A stretch of DNA of 6,089 nucleotides from an uncultured Peptoniphilus sp. (GCF_943913915.1 NZ_CALUAA010000030.1:1-6089); one strand, 5' to 3'. Positions 1 to 5,360 are shown, numbered from the stretch's first letter. Translations and numbers: made by a program. The notes: generated from the letters alone by a model not told the origin.

Positions 1-1353
1 TTCTATATCTAAATGATGTTCTGTATTTAGTTTGGACAACAGAGCTACCGTCTCTGCATGTGCCGTCCTCGGGAATTGGTCCACGGCCTCAAGGTGTTCC
101 ACTTTGTACCCGCTCGCTTCAAAGATTTCGATGTCTCTTTTTTGGGTCACGGGATTGCAGCTGATGTAGAGTACGCGGGGGGCATCTAATGCAGCGAGTT
201 TGTCGATGGCCTTCGGGTGGATGCCGTCACGGGGCGGATCTACGACAAGGAGATCGGGGCGTGTGGTGAGCGTATCGATAAGCTCCAGCACATCCCCTGC
301 AAGGAAGCGTGCATTATCGATGCCGTTGGCCTTGGCCGCACGATTGGCATCTTCCACGGCGGATTCCACGATCTCGATGCCGATCACTTCCTTCGCCTCC
401 TGAGCGAGGATTTGACCGATGGTGCCCGTGCCGGAATACAAATCGTAGACCACGCCTTTTTCCCTGCCGGCCAGCGCCCGAGCCTTTTCATAGATCAAGG
501 TCGCCGTATCGGGATTCGGCTGGAAGAAAGAAAAGGGTGCGATTTGAAAATTCAAATCCAATAAACGCTCTTCCAAATATTCATCTCCTGCCAGGTGCAC
601 GATTTTCTCCGGCTTGATGGCATCTGCCCAGTCGTCTGAAATCGTGTGATAAATACTCGCCACGGTGCCATTAAGGTCCAAACTTTGCAGAAGCTCCACA
701 AACCCCTCTTCATCAATGGGATCCGATGTAGTCACCAAATTCACAAGATAAGTATCTGTGGCGCGGGCGTGACGCACCACCAGATGGCGAAGCGTCCCCT
801 CATGGCGCATGCGATGGTAAAACGGCGTGTTGAGCTCACGGAAATAACGCTCCACCTCCGCGCGAATCTTCTCCATATCCTCGGGCACCAAAAGACATCC
901 CGTCGTGGAGACGATGTCGTAAAACCCCCTCTTGTGATGAAGCCCCAAGGTCAGAGGCCCGCCCTTTTCCTCGTCACCGAAAGTATATTCCATTTTATTT
1001 CGGTAGTGATAAGTATTAGGCGCCGCCGTAAAAGGAACATCCCTGCCGTAAAGATCGTCGAGCATTTCCTTTTTAAGTGCCGACTCCTGCTCGTAGCTTA
1101 TGGTTTGATACATACAGCCGCCGCAAATAGGCGCGTGGGGGCAATCGGGAGCGGATTCCATAGGTGAAGATTCTAAGGTCTCTAAAATCTTCCCCTTTTT
1201 ATTATTGGCCCGATTGCGAGTAATACGCACCCCGACCTTTTGCCCGGGCAGACCGCCCTTCACGTGAATCTCTGTGCCGTCCTCCGTTTTCACCACGGAA
1301 CGATTGGGAAAATGACGCTCTACAATCACACCTTCTCTATATTTCTTAGCCAT
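1..1353 (-). CDS. rlmD: 23S rRNA (uracil-5-)-methyltransferase, RlmD/RlmCD (TrmA) family, 3' end cut by window
   Basis: This enzyme transfers a methyl group from S-adenosylmethionine to C5 of a uridine in 23S rRNA (U1939 in E. coli; the B. subtilis homologue RlmCD also modifies U747). The visible 451 residues show a basic TRAM-like RNA-binding domain (about 1-58) and four cysteines (C71, C77, C80, C153) spaced like the RlmD [4Fe-4S] ligands. They also show FFQPN at 276-280, the SAM loop DLYSGTGTIG at 304-313, DPPRDG at 372-377, SCNP at 398-401 with nucleophile C399, and HAET at 432-435 with the likely base E434. The frame is open to the window edge, so only a few C-terminal residues should be missing. 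The ATG follows a strong AAAGGAGG site (1358-1365). Family is secure; single versus dual site specificity cannot be told. Confidence 0.96.
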   Translation of the reverse strand, partial: MAKKYREGVIVERHFPNRSVVKTEDGTEIHVKGGLPGQKVGVRITRNRANNKKGKILETLESSPMESAPDCPHAPICGGCMYQTISYEQESALKKEMLDDLYGRDVPFTAAPNTYHYRNKMEYTFGDEEKGGPLTLGLHHKRGFYDIVSTTGCLLVPEDMEKIRAEVERYFRELNTPFYHRMRHEGTLRHLVVRHARATDTYLVNLVTTSDPIDEEGFVELLQSLDLNGTVASIYHTISDDWADAIKPEKIVHLAGDEYLEERLLDLNFQIAPFSFFQPNPDTATLIYEKARALAGREKGVVYDLYSGTGTIGQILAQEAKEVIGIEIVESAVEDANRAAKANGIDNARFLAGDVLELIDTLTTRPDLLVVDPPRDGIHPKAIDKLAALDAPRVLYISCNPVTQKRDIEIFEASGYKVEHLEAVDQFPRTAHAETVALLSKLNTEHHLDIE

Positions 1354-1377
1354 AAAGCCTCCTTTTCTATTGTTCCT

Positions 1378-1386
1378 ATTATACCA
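1378..1386 (-). promoter_or_regulatory. Extended -10 promoter of the rRNA methyltransferase gene
   Basis: On the minus strand this reads TGGTATAAT: a perfect TATAAT hexamer (1378-1383) preceded by the TGn extension. It lies 24 bases ahead of the ATG. No good -35 hexamer is visible at 17 bp, as is usual for extended -10 promoters. It implies that the methyltransferase is transcribed independently of the amidase operon, whose terminator lies just upstream. Confidence 0.65.
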
Positions 1387-1434
1387 TGAGAGGCCACAAG
1401 CCTCCCCAAAGCGCCCTAAGATTAAAACCCACAC

Positions 1435-1462
1435 AAAAAAAGAAGCCCGATACTATCGGACT
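1435..1462 (-). terminator. Intrinsic terminator after the amidase gene
   Basis: The minus strand folds as AGTCCGAT - AGT - ATCGGGCT, an 8-bp stem with one G-U pair and a 3-base loop (1444-1462), followed by TCTTTTTTT. It begins 27 bases past the amidase stop codon and ends the sigma factor-amidase operon. There is no T-run on the plus strand, so it is one-directional. Confidence 0.88.
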
Positions 1463-1488
1463 CCCTTCAAAATAAACTTCAAAGCCCA

Positions 1489-1962
1489 CTAAAGGCTTTC
1501 CCAAAATCCCCACCATTCACCCCAATGATTCTTAGACATGGAGCCGGGACAGATCTTCCTAGATGCGTCGTAGTGACGCACCACATGAGATTTGGGAATA
1601 TTATAAAACGCCATAAGCTCCCGAACAAGCTCCTGCGCGTAGCCCAACGTCGCCCGGCGATCATTCCCCGAATTGATGCAAAGCTCAATGCCGATGGAGT
1701 TGGAATTGGTAATGCCGTAGCGCCCTCTGCCGTCGCCGCAATGCCACGCTGATTCGGCGTCTTCAATAATCTGCACCACACCCTTTTCGTCGATAAAATA
1801 ATGAGCACTCGCCTTCCGATTGCCTCCGCCGAAATAGCGGAAGTGAGCCAGGGCATCGGCTCCCGGACTCGGATTGCCCGTGTCGTGGATAACAATATAG
1901 CGGATCTTCCTGCCCCCTCTGGAAGATTTATTAAAATGAATCAGTCGTTTGTCCAGCTTCAT
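1489..1962 (-). CDS. N-acetylmuramoyl-L-alanine amidase (Amidase_2, T7-lysozyme type), no signal peptide
   Basis: This is a zinc amidase that cleaves the bond between N-acetylmuramic acid and L-alanine in peptidoglycan. The 157-residue protein is a bare catalytic domain. The first zinc ligand is H26 in YIVIHDTG; the SAHYFID strand (H54, Y55) follows; IGIE is at 90-93; and RHYDASRKICPG supplies ligands H130 and C138, with K136 placed like the T7 lysozyme lysine. There is no signal peptide, membrane segment or wall-binding repeat, so the enzyme should stay in the cytoplasm unless released through a membrane lesion, as endolysins are. I chose the ATG at 1962 over the GTG at 1968 because AAGGGG (1968-1973) is correctly spaced only for the ATG. 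The gene overlaps the sigma factor gene by 32 bases, suggesting coupled translation. Activity is secure; a lysis role is inferred. Confidence 0.93.
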   Translation of the reverse strand: MKLDKRLIHFNKSSRGGRKIRYIVIHDTGNPSPGADALAHFRYFGGGNRKASAHYFIDEKGVVQIIEDAESAWHCGDGRGRYGITNSNSIGIELCINSGNDRRATLGYAQELVRELMAFYNIPKSHVVRHYDASRKICPGSMSKNHWGEWWGFWESL

Positions 1963-2482
1963 AAACACCCCTTAATTTCTTTAAAGCCCTCGACTTTGTA
2001 TTGGCCACCGTCTGATAGGACAGCCCCATAAAACCCGCAATTTCGGAAAGAGAAAGAGATCCGTAATAAAACAAGCGAACGACCTGCTCCTCCTTAGGAC
2101 TTAAAGTATCGAGCATGGCGGAAAGCTCCTCGGCACGCTCCTCACCGATTGCCTCCTCCGCCACATCGTCATCCGAAGGGAAATCCTCCCCATCGTCTAT
2201 GGGCCGGAAATCATAACGCAGCGTGCGCTTTAAATCGTCCATTAAAAAATAACGAAACCGCTTCCGAAAATAAAACGGGAAAGGCACGCCCCGCTCCTCG
2301 TCGAAATCGTCGATACATTCCATTAAGATCAGAAAACCCTCGCCGATTAGATTCTCCCGATCTTGGCTGAAAGGCTGCACCCTTTGTACCGTGCTCTTGA
2401 TCATCCCCTCCAGCTCCGTAGCGATCGTCGCCATAGCCTCGCCGTCGCGAGCCTTCGCCCGCCGAATTAATTCCGGTTCCAT
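1931..2482 (-). CDS. Small alternative sigma-70-family RNA polymerase sigma factor
   Basis: This 183-residue protein should direct RNA polymerase to a specialised promoter set. Region 2 spans about residues 5-90 and contains DRENLIGEGF, the aromatic/acidic IDDFDEERG stretch (regions 2.1-2.2) and a basic helix FRKRFRYFLMDDLKR. An acidic linker (about 95-118) replaces region 3. Region 4 (about 119-172) carries LSPKEEQVVRLFYYG and the helix-turn-helix SLSEIAGFMGLSYQTVANTKSRA. This two-domain layout and length resemble the UviA/TcdR/BotR group and phage-like sigma factors; which group it joins cannot be decided by eye. The ATG follows AAAGGGGGAG (2488-2497). The gene has its own promoter beneath a LexA-like box and is followed, with overlap, by the amidase. 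No anti-sigma gene is visible. Confidence 0.9.
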   Translation of the reverse strand: MEPELIRRAKARDGEAMATIATELEGMIKSTVQRVQPFSQDRENLIGEGFLILMECIDDFDEERGVPFPFYFRKRFRYFLMDDLKRTLRYDFRPIDDGEDFPSDDDVAEEAIGEERAEELSAMLDTLSPKEEQVVRLFYYGSLSLSEIAGFMGLSYQTVANTKSRALKKLRGVYEAGQTTDSF

Positions 2483-2487
2483 ACCGT

Positions 2488-2497
2488 CTCCCCCTTT
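2488..2497 (-). promoter_or_regulatory. Ribosome binding site of the sigma factor gene
   Basis: AAAGGGGGAG on the minus strand, with the G-run seven bases ahead of the ATG at 2482. It supports this start for the sigma factor. Confidence 0.7.
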
Positions 2498-2512
2498 CTC
2501 TTATGTGGGTAT

Positions 2513-2541
2513 ATTATAACAAAATGCGAACATATGTTCAA
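2513..2541 (-). promoter_or_regulatory. Sigma-A-type promoter of the sigma factor-amidase operon
   Basis: On the minus strand a -35 element TTGAAC (2536-2541; four of six consensus positions) and a perfect -10 TATAAT (2513-2518) are separated by exactly 17 bp. The -10 ends about 30 bases ahead of the sigma factor start codon. The -35 and part of the spacer lie inside a LexA-like palindrome, so repressor and polymerase would compete for the site. Confidence 0.8.
2527..2540. promoter_or_regulatory. Putative LexA (SOS) operator
   Basis: CGAACATATGTTCA contains the perfect 12-bp palindrome GAACATATGTTC. The known B. subtilis LexA/DinR consensus is CGAACRNRYGTTYC; this site matches at every position but the last. 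It covers half of the sigma promoter's -35 and spacer, the expected location for a repressor operator. That LexA binds here is inferred; another regulator using a GAAC-N4-GTTC site is possible but less likely. Confidence 0.75.
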
Positions 2542-2550
2542 TAAAGATAG

Positions 2551-2576
2551 AAGAAAAAGGCACCGGAAAAGGTGCC
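2551..2576 (-). terminator. Intrinsic terminator after the YvrJ-like gene
   Basis: The minus strand folds as GGCACC - TTTTCC - GGTGCC (2559-2576) followed directly by TTTTTCTT. It lies seven bases past the stop of the YvrJ-like gene and separates the three-gene operon from the sigma factor promoter. Confidence 0.88.
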
Positions 2577-2582
2577 CCCTCT

Positions 2583-2735
2583 CTATTTGCAATGGCGTTC
2601 AATGATCGATGCCAGATCCCCAATGGTTTCATTCAGTTTATCCAACTTCTCCTCCATGCGGAGAATGAAATAACTGGCCACCACAATGGGAAAACCCGTA
2701 TTGGCGATCATAGCCAAAAGTTCGTCCATACCCAT
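2583..2735 (-). CDS. YvrJ family small membrane protein
   Basis: This 50-residue protein reads MGMDELLAMIANTGFPIVVA, continues with SYFILRMEEKLDKLNETIGD and ends LASIIERHCK. A short amphipathic start is followed by one hydrophobic segment (about 9-26, with the GFPIVV core), then a charged helix that looks coiled-coil forming. This matches the YvrJ family in length and pattern. B. subtilis yvrJ, as I recall, belongs to the regulon of the neighbouring two-part sigma factor SigO-RsoA. The layout also resembles UviB/BhlA holin-like proteins; whether this protein forms holes is unknown. Its ATG overlaps the stop of the DUF2922 gene as TAATG, with a weak AGGG (2740-2743) upstream; a second ATG two codons later is possible. 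It is the last gene of its operon. Confidence 0.82.
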   Translation of the reverse strand: MGMDELLAMIANTGFPIVVASYFILRMEEKLDKLNETIGDLASIIERHCK

Positions 2736-2956
2736 TATGCCCTGTGATCTACAACACGCTCAGTGTTAATGGTTACGACATCTGCCGAGAGAAATTCCTT
2801 TAAGTGACCCTTTGCGCGGAATGCGCCGGATTCCACAATCGTTTTTGCAGCAGCATCGGCCTTGTCAGCGTTGATATCGGCAATGGGATTGTCGATGCGC
2901 ATTTTGTACCCTTTACCCAGCTCATCTTCAAAGGCCATGGTTAAATATTTCTTCAT
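2735..2956 (-). CDS. DUF2922 family protein
   Basis: This small soluble protein of 73 residues has no known biochemical role. It begins MKKYLTMAFEDELGKGYKMR, a beta hairpin typical of DUF2922. The family's NPIADINADKADAAAKTIVE stretch follows, then SGAFRAKG and a C-terminal strand ending VTINTERVVDHRA. Length and order fit the family. It begins behind a consensus AGGAGG (2963-2968) six bases from the ATG, and that ribosome site overlaps the stop codon of the DUF1659 gene. The next gene starts on its stop codon. Such tight packing suggests the three small proteins are made together. DUF2922 and DUF1659 genes are commonly adjacent in Firmicutes, from memory. Confidence 0.83.
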   Translation of the reverse strand: MKKYLTMAFEDELGKGYKMRIDNPIADINADKADAAAKTIVESGAFRAKGHLKEFLSADVVTINTERVVDHRA

Positions 2957-2966
2957 CCTCTACCTC

Positions 2967-3170
2967 CTAAACTAAATCCGTAATGTCGATTACTTCCGCA
3001 GCCACTGCGGGATTTTCTGTTAAGCCGTTTAACGCCTCCACCACCGATTTAAGAGTGGCCGCATCGGTTTCAGGAACAATATCTGCGTACGTGCGGGAGC
3101 GAACTGCACGTTTCCCGTTACTTTGCATGTCACCTTCATACTTCATTCTTAGAGATTTTCTTTGAGCCAT
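2967..3170 (-). CDS. DUF1659 family protein
   Basis: This 67-residue protein of unknown function has an N-terminal strand pair MAQRKSLRMKYEGDMQSNGK, the RAVRSRTYADIVPETDAATL segment, a helix KSVVEALNGLTENPA, and a terminal strand EVIDITDLV. That order matches DUF1659: basic strands, the SRTYADI turn, then a predicted helix with VxxxLxxL spacing. The chosen ATG at 3170 is the second of two adjacent ATGs; AAGGAGG (3176-3182) is five bases from it and only two from the first. A longer reading from a GTG at 3233 would place the ribosome site inside the gene and is rejected. It is the first gene of the small operon. A possible leader hairpin lies directly upstream. Confidence 0.8.
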   Translation of the reverse strand: MAQRKSLRMKYEGDMQSNGKRAVRSRTYADIVPETDAATLKSVVEALNGLTENPAVAAEVIDITDLV

Positions 3171-3175
3171 CATAT

Positions 3176-3182
3176 CCTCCTT
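3176..3182 (-). promoter_or_regulatory. Ribosome binding site deciding the DUF1659 start
   Basis: A consensus AAGGAGG on the minus strand. Five bases separate it from the ATG at 3170, which decides against the longer GTG start at 3233. Confidence 0.8.
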
Positions 3183-3193
3183 AAAATTATTAA

Positions 3194-3229
3194 GAAGCGA
3201 TTGAGCCACCGGTACGCAACCATCGCCTC
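3194..3229 (-). promoter_or_regulatory. Leader hairpin upstream of the DUF1659 operon
   Basis: On the minus strand GAGGCGAT (3222-3229) and ATCGCTTC (3194-3201) pair over 8 bp with one G-U, enclosing 20 bases that include a small GGT/ACC pairing. It ends 11 bases before the ribosome binding site and would be part of the 5' untranslated leader. I do not recognise a riboswitch class. It may be a simple stabilising structure. Confidence 0.35.
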
Positions 3230-3242
3230 TCACTTAAGTAAT

Positions 3243-3271
3243 AGAATAGGGATAGATTTTTTACCTATGAA
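3243..3271 (-). promoter_or_regulatory. Candidate weak promoter of the DUF1659-DUF2922-YvrJ operon
   Basis: On the minus strand TTCATA (3266-3271) and TATTCT (3243-3248) are 17 bp apart, each matching four of six sigma-A positions. The TTTACA type of -35 used by the UviA/TcdR group was not found here. The start site is therefore uncertain, and the small operon could instead use a promoter specific to the neighbouring sigma factor. Confidence 0.3.
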
Positions 3272-3359
3272 AGGGGAAAAATTCTTTTCGGAGTTTTTTT
3301 ATTTGATTCATGAACTAGCTTCTCTTTAATTCGGTTTCAAACAACCCGAAAAGTTCTGT

Positions 3360-3413
3360 CGCGGGGAAGGGGAAAGGGCTCAGAGGCGAAGGCCGCATTT
3401 CCCCTTCCCCGCG
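3360..3413. repeat. GC-rich perfect 16-bp inverted repeat
   Basis: CGCGGGGAAGGGGAAA (3360-3375) is perfectly complementary to TTTCCCCTTCCCCGCG (3398-3413), with a 22-base loop. Nearly every base of the left arm is a purine, so the two arms form strong strand-asymmetric blocks. There is no T-run behind it on either strand, so it is not an ordinary terminator. It marks the border between the gene-bearing left half and the repeat-rich right half; no gene is seen from 3234 to 4029. Confidence 0.75.
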
Positions 3414-3450
3414 GACCCCAACCCCATTCTGGCCGGCTTTTTAATCAGAA

Positions 3451-3471
3451 GAAAATGCCTGCGGCATTTTC
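3451..3471. repeat. 9-bp stem hairpin
   Basis: GAAAATGCC - TGC - GGCATTTTC is a perfect 9-bp stem with a 3-base loop. It has no GTAG foot, so it is not a member of the REP family to its right. No adjoining gene explains it. Confidence 0.6.
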
Positions 3472-3538
3472 AGTATTGTATGGCATTCTAACAAAAGGTT
3501 TATTTTTAATTTGGCAAACATCGCTGCAGAGGTTTGAC

Positions 3539-3560
3539 GGGCGAGCAAGCTCGCCCCTAC
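3539..3560 (-). repeat. REP hairpin A1
   Basis: Stem GGGCGAGC/GCTCGCCC with an AA loop on the plus strand (3539-3556). On the minus strand GTAG (3557-3560) abuts the 5' foot of the stem. Confidence 0.85.
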
Positions 3561-3650
3561 GTGGGCGGAAGGTGAGTTTTTACGATTATTTTATTGCGAG
3601 ATGTGAATTGATCGCCCCACACGAAGTCCATTACATCGGGTGAAACCGAT

Positions 3651-3673
3651 GTAGGGGCGTGCCCTGCACGCCC
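3651..3673 (+). repeat. REP hairpin B1
   Basis: GTAG (3651-3654) then stem GGGCGTGC/GCACGCCC with the longer CCT loop. It faces A1 across a 90-base linker, forming an inverted pair. Confidence 0.85.
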
Positions 3674-3733
3674 GAATAATGTGTGCGACGCTATCAGTCC
3701 AACACACAATATCCGTATCGTAAGAGGCCCAAT

Positions 3734-3774
3734 GTAGGGGCGGGCTGAAGCCCTAGCCCGAAATCTTTGATTTC
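3734..3774 (+). repeat. REP hairpin C1 with AT-rich satellite hairpin
   Basis: GTAG (3734-3737) precedes GGGC-GGGCT-GA-AGCCC-TA-GCCC, a two-step stem with a TA bulge. A second hairpin GAAATC-TTT-GATTTC (3760-3774) follows without a gap. The tail to 3800 repeats CCTGTG and resembles the C2 tail. Confidence 0.8.
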
Positions 3775-3810
3775 GCGGCAGATCTCACCTGTGCCCTGTG
3801 GGTATGTCAA

Positions 3811-3856
3811 GAATCTCCAAGAAGCCGAGCGAAGCGACGGCTGATTGGGTAGATTC
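3811..3856. repeat. 46-bp imperfect palindrome D1
   Basis: Outer arms GAATCT/AGATTC, then CCAA/TTGG, then AGCCG/CGGCT and GC/GC around a GAA tip; small bulges separate the steps. GTC and GAC just outside can extend it. It is identical to D3 at 5766-5811. Confidence 0.85.
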
Positions 3857-3990
3857 GACGGCCGCCCGCTCGAGAAGATAAAGAAATATTGGATGATTGT
3901 TTTATATCCATGTATTGTTCCATGTCGGTGTGTAAGGGTTGGTCATGATAACCAATTATTTCGTTTGTTTCTTCTAAATTAACAACTCCC

Positions 3991-3996
3991 TATGAT
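3991..3996 (+). promoter_or_regulatory. Candidate -10 of the transposase gene
   Basis: TATGAT matches five of six -10 positions and lies 33 bases before the ATG at 4030. No convincing -35 is found at 16-18 bp, so the promoter is likely weak, as expected for a transposase gene. Confidence 0.35.
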
Positions 3997-4029
3997 ACAC
4001 TGATCGTACAACATGGAAAGGAAATCATC

Positions 4030-4512
4030 ATGCACCCTACCCGAAAAAACACACGGCTCCAAACATACGACTACCGCTCCAACGGCGCCTATTTCGTAAC
4101 CCTCGCCACCTATCACCGTGTACCTTACTTCACAAAAGCATCTAAACCTTTACAAAATATAATCCTCAGAGAATTAAATAATCTCCCCCACGATTACCCT
4201 TATTGTACTGTACTCGAATACATCATCATGCCCGACCATATCCATTTCATTATCCAAATGGAAGGAAGCGATGCTATTGAAAAGCGACGGACCCTTTCGC
4301 AAATTGTTCAGGCGTTTAAAAGCAAAACGACGAAAGGTTTCCATACCCTCGCAAGCAATGGAGAAGTAGATCATTCCCTCTGGCAAAAAGGATATTACGA
4401 ACGTGTGTTGCGGAATGAGGAAGAATTGTTTAATGTCAGGCGGTACATACGAGAGAATCCGGAAAAGTTAAAATGGTTGCAAGAAGAATGGAAGAAGAAC
4501 GGAAAAAAATAA
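4030..4512 (+). CDS. REP-associated tyrosine transposase (RAYT), IS200/IS605-like Y1 transposase superfamily
   Basis: This 160-residue HUH nuclease should nick and rejoin single-stranded DNA at REP hairpins through a covalent tyrosine link. The first strand is GAYFVTLATYHR (19-30). PDHIHFII at 68-75 holds the metal-binding HUH pair H70 and H72. A helix with LSQIVQAFKSKTTKG (89-103) follows, then WQKGYYERVLRNEEEL (118-133) with the candidate catalytic tyrosine Y122 or Y123, and the typical RRYIRENPEK end. Length matches an intact RAYT. ATG at 4030 follows AAAGGA (4017-4022) at seven bases. Unlike an ordinary insertion sequence it carries no second gene, and GTAG-footed hairpins, the known RAYT substrate type, lie on both sides. 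Its own terminator follows. Function is secure at family level; activity on these repeats is inferred. Confidence 0.93.
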   Translation: MHPTRKNTRLQTYDYRSNGAYFVTLATYHRVPYFTKASKPLQNIILRELNNLPHDYPYCTVLEYIIMPDHIHFIIQMEGSDAIEKRRTLSQIVQAFKSKTTKGFHTLASNGEVDHSLWQKGYYERVLRNEEELFNVRRYIRENPEKLKWLQEEWKKNGKK

Positions 4513-4520
4513 GCAAATAG

Positions 4521-4550
4521 ATCGGGCATGACGCCCGATTTTTTATTTTG
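4521..4550 (+). terminator. Intrinsic terminator after the transposase gene
   Basis: ATCGGGC - ATGAC - GCCCGAT (4521-4539) is a perfect 7-bp stem followed by TTTTTATTTTG. It begins nine bases past the stop codon. Its GGGC/GCCC core resembles the REP stems, but it lacks the GTAG foot. Confidence 0.85.
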
Positions 4551-4566
4551 TGTAGATGAAAGCAAT

Positions 4567-4574
4567 GTAGGGCC
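4567..4574 (+). repeat. Decayed REP remnant
   Basis: GTAGGGCC: a GTAG foot with a broken stem that jumps straight into the post-A linker. It marks the right-hand junction between the transposase segment and the array. Confidence 0.4.
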
Positions 4575-4658
4575 AGAAGTAGAGTTTTTGAGATTATTTT
4601 TTAGCGAGATGTGAATCGTTTGCCCGACACGAAAGCTTTTGTTCCGAATGAACACAAT

Positions 4659-4680
4659 GTAGGGGCGTGCCTGCACGCCC
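4659..4680 (+). repeat. REP hairpin B2
   Basis: GTAG then GGGCGTGC/GCACGCCC with the short CT loop. It is the first intact REP to the right of the transposase gene. Confidence 0.85.
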
Positions 4681-4774
4681 GAATGGGGTGAGCGAAGATA
4701 ATGGAATGATTGGTGATATATTTTTTGCGAATGGATTGTCGTGTGACGGGCATCAATTGTCGCATAGGTTTTGC

Positions 4775-4796
4775 GGGCGAGCAGGCTCGCCCCTAC
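4775..4796 (-). repeat. REP hairpin A2
   Basis: Stem GGGCGAGC/GCTCGCCC with loop AG on the plus strand; the minus-strand GTAG foot is at 4793-4796. It points away from B2 and toward B3. Confidence 0.85.
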
Positions 4797-4891
4797 GGGG
4801 GCGGAAGGTGAGCATGTTACGATGTTTATATCGTAGCGATATGTAAGGTCATTCGCCCGACACGAAGTCCATTGCACCGGGTGAATACCAT

Positions 4892-4913
4892 GTAGGGGCG
4901 TGCCTGCACGCCC
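4892..4913 (+). repeat. REP hairpin B3
   Basis: GTAG then the short-loop B stem, identical to B2. It is separated from A2 by a 95-base linker almost identical to that between A3 and C2. Confidence 0.85.
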
Positions 4914-5013
4914 GAATGGGGTGTGCGAAGATGAAGATAATGGAATGTTTGGTAATGTGTTTTTTGAGAATGGAATGTCGTGTGTCGGGCGAATATCGTC
5001 GCATAGATTTTGC

Positions 5014-5035
5014 GGGCGAGCAGGCTCGCCCCTAC
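5014..5035 (-). repeat. REP hairpin A3
   Basis: A-type stem with loop AG; minus-strand GTAG at 5032-5035. It lies 239 bp from A2, the spacing of one A-linker-B-linker unit. Confidence 0.85.
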
Positions 5036-5130
5036 GGATGCGTAAGATGAGCATGTTACGGTGTTTATATCGTAGCGATATGTAAGGTCATTCGCCCGAC
5101 ACGAAGTCCATTGCACCGGGTGAATACCAT

Positions 5131-5170
5131 GTAGGGGCGGGCTTAAGTCCTAGCCGAAATCTTTGATTTC
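5131..5170 (+). repeat. REP hairpin C2 (degenerate stem)
   Basis: GTAG then GGGCGGGCTTAAGTCCTAGC: the inner stem has drifted (GGGCTTAAGTCC) and one C of the outer arm is lost, while the GAAATC-TTT-GATTTC satellite hairpin (5156-5170) is intact. The tail holds a further hairpin CAGGT-CTCA-ACCTG (5175-5188). Confidence 0.78.
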
Positions 5171-5206
5171 GCGACAGGTCTCAACCTGTGCCCTGTGGGT
5201 ATTCAA

Positions 5207-5252
5207 GAATCTCCAAGAAGCCGAGCGTAGCGACGGCTGATTGGGTAGATTC
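5207..5252. repeat. 46-bp imperfect palindrome D2
   Basis: Differs from D1 and D3 by a single A-to-T change in the tip (GCGTAGC in place of GCGAAGC), which leaves the stems intact. Confidence 0.85.
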
Positions 5253-5360
5253 GACGGACGCCCGCCCGAACGGGATGAGCAAAGATAATGGAATGATTGG
5301 TAATATGTTTTTTCGAATGGATTGTCGTGTGTCGGGCAAACATTGTCGCAGAGGTTTGAC

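Larger units (their letters stand above)
3512..3890. repeat. Left block of the REP-like repeat array
   Basis: The block runs linker end - A1 - linker - B1 - short linker - C1 - D1 - start of another linker. Linker segments such as that at 3512-3538 recur before other A hairpins (5331-5360 and 5893-5920). The block fades near 3890, where a diverged linker meets the unique sequence leading to the transposase gene. No believable gene lies inside. Confidence 0.85.

Noticed and set aside
200..1167. Plus-strand open frames opposite the rRNA methyltransferase gene
   Set aside because: Shadows of the strongly supported minus-strand gene; compositions are typical of antisense frames.
1479..1895. Minus-strand frame of 138 codons overlapping the amidase gene
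   Set aside because: It is a shifted frame of the amidase, which has all its catalytic residues in the other frame.
1489..3170. Prophage remnant
   Set aside because: An endolysin-like amidase and small proteins are present, but no integrase, terminase, capsid or tail gene or attachment site is seen; the genes are intact and tightly arranged, so a resident regulated module fits better.
3194..3229. Cyclic di-GMP or other known riboswitch
   Set aside because: Only one short hairpin is visible and the conserved core of no riboswitch class I know could be matched.
2967..3233. Longer 88-residue form of the DUF1659 protein from a GTG at 3233
   Set aside because: The extra residues cover a consensus AAGGAGG and do not look like the family; the ATG at 3170 is better placed.
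3455..3643. Plus-strand open frame of 62 codons, and similar ones at 4900-5085, 5188-5397 and 5417-5641
   Set aside because: They run through REP hairpins and linkers, lack ribosome binding sites and have no recognisable domain.
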